Shown: one piece after another, positions 48,001 to 51,937 of the stretch
Layout of the letters: each line of letters begins with the position of its first letter
How positions within the stretch are numbered: position 1 is the first letter of the stretch
Origin: CAZCAQ01 sp964496905
Lineage (GTDB): Bacteria > Patescibacteriota > WWE3 > UBA101185 > UBA10185
Assembly (NCBI GenBank): GCA_964496905.1
Contig: CAZCAQ010000007.1
Span: 1 to 51,937 of the forward strand
Length of the DNA: 51,937 nt
Direction: 5' to 3'
Made by a program: the position numbers and the translations under genes
Notes under the pieces: model-generated
The model's input: only the letters and a program-made list of their open reading frames with translations
Databases searched by the model: none
Told to the model about the DNA's origin: nothing

Positions 48001-48086
48001 AATGACCACCCCAGTTGTACCCAACAAGAATCACTTCAAGTTGACTGAGGTGGTCATTAAAAAAGTGACTCTATTAAGTTGGGTAC
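48001..48086 (-). promoter_or_regulatory. Interleaved inverted repeats before the recombinase gene
   Basis: Pair A: AATGACCACC (48001-48010) with GGTGGTCATT (48049-48058). Pair B: GTACCCAAC (48017-48025) with GTTGGGTAC (48078-48086). The arms interleave A-B-A'-B', so an RNA could form a pseudoknot or switch folds. On the minus strand hairpin A is followed by TTATTTTG, like a terminator. Confidence 0.6.
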
Positions 48087-48093
48087 GAATTTA

Positions 48094-48864
48094 TTATACG
48101 TCTTCTCGTTGCTTATCAAAATACTCAGTAACTTTCTTATTAAAAACGGCACCTTTATTTTTTACCGTGTGATCTTGCAGTATTTCACTAACAAATTGGT
48201 CAAACAGATGCAGTGGTAATCCTTTATCCAATGCTGACAAATATGTTGTACGCATTGCTTGGCTATTGAAGGGTTCTAAGGCCACACAGGCTCGCTGAGC
48301 AGCTGCTTGACCTTCCGTTGAGGGAACAAAATTTTTAGGGATTATCGTTTCAGTAGAGAGTTCGTCTATTTCCTCCTTATAAGAAAAATGCGATGTATTT
48401 TTATTGTATTCGCTTTTATTTGATTGTATTTCATTGAATTTAATTTCATTATATTGGGCGGACGCCTGGTTGACATCTGGTAGACGTGCTAGCTCCTTTG
48501 TATTGTCAAAGTCACCATAGAAATGTGGTAATGACGACGGAATATGACGGTCTTTCCTTATATACTGGTGATCCCTCCACTTTATGAATTCTATATAAGT
48601 TTCTCCATTTTGACTCCATAAGTGAATTAACTCTGCTATTACCATCTCTTGTAAGTAGTCTCCGATCTTTTTCACACTCCAATCCTTAAGTGGTACAACA
48701 GAAGCTTTGACATATCTTGTCTCTCCTCGTAATCTTCCATCATCATCCGCATGTGAGATCATCCAAGTAAACAGTAGTTGAGCAGGTAAGGACAATAGTT
48801 CCATCTGTTGGGATATAGATATTTTTTTGTGAAGCATCCGTGCTTTAGCCATATTTATACTCAT
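48094..48864 (-). CDS. Replication-initiator-like protein of the element
   Basis: 256 aa. The N-terminal ~110 residues resemble the winged-helix N-domain of phage replication proteins (SISQQMELLSLPAQLLFTWM, SHADDDGRLRGETRYVKASV). A polar linker (KFNEIQSNKSEYNKNTS) and a C-terminal helical domain like DnaD/DnaB-type loaders follow. Start ATG 48864 overlaps the upstream stop as ATGA. No ATPase motif, so it would recruit rather than be a helicase. Functional call by pattern and context only. Confidence 0.55.
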   Translation of the reverse strand: MSINMAKARMLHKKISISQQMELLSLPAQLLFTWMISHADDDGRLRGETRYVKASVVPLKDWSVKKIGDYLQEMVIAELIHLWSQNGETYIEFIKWRDHQYIRKDRHIPSSLPHFYGDFDNTKELARLPDVNQASAQYNEIKFNEIQSNKSEYNKNTSHFSYKEEIDELSTETIIPKNFVPSTEGQAAAQRACVALEPFNSQAMRTTYLSALDKGLPLHLFDQFVSEILQDHTVKNKGAVFNKKVTEYFDKQREDV

Positions 48865-49055
48865 TTATTAGACATACGATGTCTCAAAACACTCTCCAAA
48901 GTACATACGAGATTAGATGCAATTTCATAGATTTCGTCTTCCGACAGCTCGCTATCATAACGAGATTCAAATACACCTCGCACTTTTACAATTAACTCCG
49001 AGGACAGCCAAAACATACGATCTTCAACTGGTACAAAAATCGCCTTAGGTCGCAT
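48861..49055 (-). CDS. Small hypothetical protein of the element (64 aa)
   Basis: Unrecognised soluble protein (SSELIVKVRGVFESRYDSEL, SEDEIYEIASNLVCTLESVL). GGAGG lies 9 nt before the ATG, inside the upstream gene. The stop overlaps the next start by ATGA, so translation is coupled. Confidence 0.65.
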   Translation of the reverse strand: MRPKAIFVPVEDRMFWLSSELIVKVRGVFESRYDSELSEDEIYEIASNLVCTLESVLRHRMSNK

Positions 49056-49056
49056 G

Positions 49057-49302
49057 TCAAACCTCCGAATACAACCTAGCCTTCAAGTTTTTAAGACTAT
49101 AGTAATAATCAAGGGGGTTAACTGTTGCAGATTTATCCCAATATTTCTTTATAAGTTCTTCAATAGCATTTGAACTACCAAATAAAAATAAAGCTCTTTT
49201 GTCATTATCTTTTTCAATTTTAAGAACTGGAAATGTAACAGCTAGATATGCCGATAAGGCTAAGTCAGAAGTCTTGTATATTTTATTTTCGTTAATATTC
49301 AT
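49057..49302 (-). CDS. DUF5659-like small protein (81 aa)
   Basis: Matches the pattern I know from DUF5659 proteins in CPR mobile regions: YKTSDLALSAYL, LKIEKDNDKRALFLF, AIEELIKKYWDKSATVNPLDYY, LKARLYSE. Function unknown. The start at MNINENKIY (49302) is preferred to an upstream ATG because homologues begin near the TSDLALSAYL block. One nt separates it from the next gene. Confidence 0.65.
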   Translation of the reverse strand: MNINENKIYKTSDLALSAYLAVTFPVLKIEKDNDKRALFLFGSSNAIEELIKKYWDKSATVNPLDYYYSLKNLKARLYSEV

Positions 49303-49440
49303 ATTTTTCCCACTGCACATAAACAATTACATGCTTTATTTCATGATAGCGTTACATGCGGGAAAAATGGCTAAAGGACAATTTGCTGTAATAACAATGT
49401 TTCGTTAACATAAGAAGGTCTATAGGTTATTGACAAAGGA

Positions 49441-49752
49441 CTAACTAAAATCTGGAGCTTTTTTACACAAATATTTCCAAGCAAACTCGGGATCCGATAA
49501 AGCACTATAAATTGCCATCCTAGCCTTCAAAATAGGCTGTAGCTTTAGCATTTTTTTATAATCAAGAAATTCTTGGTCTTTTTTCTGATAGTTATAAAGG
49601 GTTGACGGACAAATATTGGCAAAAACACATGCCTCTTCATCATTACAACCTAGAGAAAAGGCATATACAAGCAAATCCTTGATTGCATCTGACATTACAG
49701 TAGGTCGTCCAATTTTTGAACTAGTGGATTTAAAACTAAATGTATTCTCCAT
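49441..49752 (-). CDS. Terminase-small-subunit-like HTH protein (103 aa)
   Basis: Helix-turn-helix DNA-binding protein: GRPTVMSDAIKDLLVYAFSL, GCNDEEACVFANICPSTLYN, FLDYKKMLKLQPILKARMAI. This layout is typical of phage terminase small subunits and related element regulators. No large terminase subunit is present, so it more likely acts as a regulator or a satellite-type packaging factor. The spacer 49303-49440 shows no gene. Confidence 0.65.
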   Translation of the reverse strand: MENTFSFKSTSSKIGRPTVMSDAIKDLLVYAFSLGCNDEEACVFANICPSTLYNYQKKDQEFLDYKKMLKLQPILKARMAIYSALSDPEFAWKYLCKKAPDFS

Positions 49753-49884
49753 ACATACATTTTACTACCTAAACAACATGAATTGGCTCTAAATTCCCTA
49801 ACAGGGAAACTACTTTTACCTGCGATGGCAGTATATTTGACTTGTAGTTTTTGGAGGAAATGTTTTGGAACACCTGTCCAGGAA

Positions 49885-50790
49885 CTAATTGCAATGACGA
49901 TCTACGAGTTTATTGAATGTATCCTGGCTTGAAGTCATATTTATTTTTTCCAAGCTACAATACTCATAATTGCAATTTCTCAAACAGCTGCTTTGAGATT
50001 CACTACCATACTCATAATAGTCATAACAGCTATTCTCACAGGTTCTAATTTTGTCCCATTTTCCAGCATCACACGATTTCCACCTTGCCTGATTGTCTCG
50101 CACATCATTAGATGCTGACTGTATAGCTCCAATACTATTTTTATCGCAGTAATAAACGTTACCGTTATACGCAGTAACGGCGACTCTAGCATTATCTTGG
50201 TGCAATCTTATACACTCATTACTTGGGGTTAAAAACCATTTCCCCTCAACTTCGCAACAAGTGGTTTGAGCACACTGTGCAGCAGTCATTTGTACCGAAG
50301 GACATTTATTATCCTTTGAATTACAGGTTATAAGGTTACTAGAGTTGTTTGGTACAATAGGCTGCTGTGGTACGGCATTATTTATCACTGAAGGCTCACT
50401 GTTGTTTATAGTTACTGGTGGCTGGTTTTCGGCATTTTCTCTTTCTTTTTTTTCTATGTTTACTTGCAATTCTTCTATACGAGCCTGTTGGATACTATAT
50501 ACCCCAAAAATACCAACTCCAAGAAATGCAATAAGCGAAAAAATTACAGAAAGCATACCTACTTTTTTACTGTTAAAAAGAAGCGTAGTAATTAACATAA
50601 TAAAACTTAATACACCGAGACAGAAATCAATGAATAGTATTGCAGGTATTACCCATATGGGTAAGTTAAAAAAATCCTGCAAATAGGTTGTAGTAAAAAA
50701 CAAAACAATAAAAACTGCTATTGTAACCATCCAGAAACGCACCGTTCTTCTAACAAACGTAGTGATTTCAGGCTTGGAAGTAACATCCAT
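49885..50790 (-). CDS. Cys-rich membrane protein of the element (301 aa)
   Basis: Unrecognised. Three membrane helices (~20-40 WMVTIAVFIVLFFTTTYL, ~47-68, ~78-98 LSVIFSLIAFLGVGIFGVYS), a coiled-coil/linker rich in Asn and Pro (~105-155), then a Cys-rich domain with about 17 cysteines in ~145 residues (CAQTTCCEVEGKW, CENSCYDYYEYG, CLRNCNYEYC). The Cys-rich part is probably outside the cell and disulfide-bonded. Confidence 0.65.
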   Translation of the reverse strand: MDVTSKPEITTFVRRTVRFWMVTIAVFIVLFFTTTYLQDFFNLPIWVIPAILFIDFCLGVLSFIMLITTLLFNSKKVGMLSVIFSLIAFLGVGIFGVYSIQQARIEELQVNIEKKERENAENQPPVTINNSEPSVINNAVPQQPIVPNNSSNLITCNSKDNKCPSVQMTAAQCAQTTCCEVEGKWFLTPSNECIRLHQDNARVAVTAYNGNVYYCDKNSIGAIQSASNDVRDNQARWKSCDAGKWDKIRTCENSCYDYYEYGSESQSSCLRNCNYEYCSLEKINMTSSQDTFNKLVDRHCN

Positions 50791-50930
50791 ACAGTAATTC
50801 TAACATAAGTATTTTGATGGTTTCTCTTCGGTGGGTATGCTTAGCTAAGACTTATGCTTTCCACACGCAACATATAAGTATTAATGCTATTGGAGAAAAA
50901 CAAAACAAAACAAATCCAAAATCCAAATGA

Positions 50931-50936
50931 TAAAAT
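50931..50936 (+). promoter_or_regulatory. -10 box of the nuclease-like gene (leaderless type)
   Basis: TAAAAT followed by six bases and the ATG at 50943; no ribosome binding site. Confidence 0.5.
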
Positions 50937-50942
50937 CGGTGG

Positions 50943-51854
50943 ATGAACAAAACTGCAGAAACACTTGGTGCAGGTTACATGAACACTACGTCTTATAGTG
51001 ACCTTTTAAGTGATTTTGATAAGCATTGGAACACTACCATGAGGAACTATAAATTGACTCTGCCTGTGAATTGTTGGGTTATTGAAGCCCTAGAAATTAC
51101 CAAACGGGTTAATTCATTGTTACTTAACCAAACGGAACTAGATAAAATGCTTCAAGAAGGATCAGAGGCATTTAGAACAGCTTTCTCCATAATTCAGTTG
51201 GCAGAATTTCTTTTTACAATTAAAGGATTGGGTCTATTAGGACAAGAAAGTATAGCAATTTCAACAAGAAAGCTAAAGGATATTTTGCAAATGCCCTTGT
51301 TAGTACAGGATGAAGATATGAATACTAACCAAGGCCGTAACTCGCTTTTTGAACTGAGATTGGCAGTTATTTTTGCAAATGCTGGTTATACTACAGTTCT
51401 AGCCGAACAAAACCCAGATTTTATAGTGACCTCAGATGAAGGTTATAAATATGCAGTTGAATGTAAAAGGATATTCAAAATTGAAAGTTTAGTTAGAAAT
51501 GTAAAAGATGCTAGAGACCAATTGGTTAAGCATTCTCTTGGAACAGTTGCAAGGCGGGGAATAGTAGCACTCGGAGTCACAAGGGCAATCAACTCAGGAG
51601 GACACTTAAAACTTGCAGTGAAGACGACACAGGAAGCTTCAGACGGTGTTTATAAGCAACTAGGTGCCTTATACAGCAATAATCAAGCAAACATAAATGC
51701 GGAATTGCCGTACCAAATACCTGCCCTAATACTTGATTATTCTGATATTGCGGAAATTGACAAGCTTTATTGGATCCAAAGACAACTACTTGTTAAGTTA
51801 GATAAAGCTGGAAGTAATAAAGTTGTTAAGGATTTTGAGAGATTGTTACAGTAG
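50943..51854 (+). CDS. PD-(D/E)xK nuclease-fold protein
   Basis: 303 aa, soluble. Near residues 155-178, NPDFIVTSDEGYKYAVECKR gives the PD...ExK pattern (Asp, then Glu-Cys-Lys) of restriction-endonuclease-like nucleases. The N-terminal ~110 residues are helical. It is the only rightward gene of the element, next to attR. A defence, restriction or element-maintenance role is plausible but not shown. No methyltransferase gene accompanies it. Confidence 0.6.
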   Translation: MNKTAETLGAGYMNTTSYSDLLSDFDKHWNTTMRNYKLTLPVNCWVIEALEITKRVNSLLLNQTELDKMLQEGSEAFRTAFSIIQLAEFLFTIKGLGLLGQESIAISTRKLKDILQMPLLVQDEDMNTNQGRNSLFELRLAVIFANAGYTTVLAEQNPDFIVTSDEGYKYAVECKRIFKIESLVRNVKDARDQLVKHSLGTVARRGIVALGVTRAINSGGHLKLAVKTTQEASDGVYKQLGALYSNNQANINAELPYQIPALILDYSDIAEIDKLYWIQRQLLVKLDKAGSNKVVKDFERLLQ

Positions 51855-51881
51855 CATAGTAGTTCACGACATAATCAACTA

Positions 51882-51892
51882 ACCCCTGCCAA
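51882..51892. repeat. Candidate attachment site attR
   Basis: ACCCCTGCCAA, identical to the tRNA-Trp end at 46489-46499 and 27 nt after the last element gene. Beyond it, 51893-51937, no feature is seen. Confidence 0.6.
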
Positions 51893-51937
51893 AAAGACTA
51901 GACTATATGCTCCGCAATAGCATATTCACCTGGAAAA

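Larger units (their letters stand above)
46489..51892. mobile_element. Integrated element of ~5.4 kb at tRNA-Trp
   Basis: Bounded by 11-bp direct repeats, the left one at the tRNA-Trp 3' end. Contents: serine recombinase at one end, a replication-initiator-like gene, two small genes (one DUF5659), a terminase-small-subunit-like HTH gene, a Cys-rich membrane protein and a PD-(D/E)xK-type nuclease-like gene at the other end. No conjugation or capsid genes are seen. It may be a phage satellite or an integrative mobilisable element. Confidence 0.6.

Noticed and set aside
1..51937. UGA recoded as an amino acid, as in some CPR lineages
   Set aside because: The recombinase, the 64-aa and 81-aa element genes and the small genes at 2663 and 3015 end naturally at TGA, and core genes show no in-frame TGA.
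1..51937. CRISPR array
   Set aside because: No series of regularly spaced identical repeats was seen, and no cas genes are present. The repeats found are hairpins, promoters, tRNA halves and gap flanks.

Overview
The window looks like a chromosomal piece of an AT-rich, streamlined bacterium of the Candidate Phyla Radiation (Patescibacteria). I lean to the Katanobacteria/Microgenomates side, but this is tentative because no 16S gene is present. Reasons: many large proteins unknown to me; reduced versions of core proteins (a 155-aa EF-Ts, a 220-aa DprA, a short RF1); an rpsF-ssb-rpsR cluster without rplI (bL9 is absent across CPR); and tsf-frr without pyrH between them. TGA is an ordinary stop here. 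The sequence is a draft scaffold with two 100-N gaps (2302-2401 and 15735-15834).

Layout. 1-4612 (+): hisS, an EamA permease cut by gap 1, two small charged-protein genes each followed by the same hairpin, rpmE, prfA. 4633-12346 (-): htrA and ctpA proteases with two unknown genes, rpsF-ssb-rpsR, a hypothetical gene, ychF. 12416-15074: a Nudix-like gene and a large unknown. 15.2-18.9 kb: an accessory island, described below. 19.0-25.7 kb: a TrmB-type regulator, a large unknown, a secreted surface protein, cysS and a 48-aa membrane protein gene with its own promoter and terminator. 25.8-32.7 kb (-): recR, dnaX, pth, ybeY, rpsU, HIT, rseP, frr, tsf, rpsB. 33.0-35.0 kb: a T-box leader, tRNA-His and unknown genes. 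35.0-42.2 kb (-): topA, dprA and the elongasome block mrdA-mreD-mreC-mreB. 42.3-46.5 kb: def-fmt, rpmB, a small permease-like gene, a PadR regulator and several tRNA genes. 46.5-51.9 kb: a small integrated element next to tRNA-Trp, with a large serine recombinase.

The most unusual part is 15.2-17.4 kb. On the minus strand a row of short genes is interspersed with RNA devices. Two 61-nt segments (15639-15699 and 17290-17350) match the hammerhead self-cleaving ribozyme core. Their stems I and III differ in sequence but keep pairing. Three genes are preceded by one shared RNA element (15567-15607, 16378-16414, 17218-17258), again with compensatory changes. Two of the encoded proteins share a C-terminal motif. 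This looks like a cassette array whose transcripts are cut by ribozymes between genes.

A second RNA device is a T-box leader at about 34104-34470. Its T-box carries UGGG, which fits a tRNA with C73, that is tRNA-His, and the first gene downstream is tRNA-His itself. A third oddity is a tRNA-Thr-like gene split inside its anticodon by a segment that carries an intact tRNA-Thr.

Expression signals fall into two classes. At least a dozen core genes have a -10 hexamer ending 6-7 nt before the start codon and no Shine-Dalgarno sequence, which predicts leaderless mRNAs. The accessory-island genes and the small membrane-protein genes instead carry strong AGGAGG-type ribosome binding sites.
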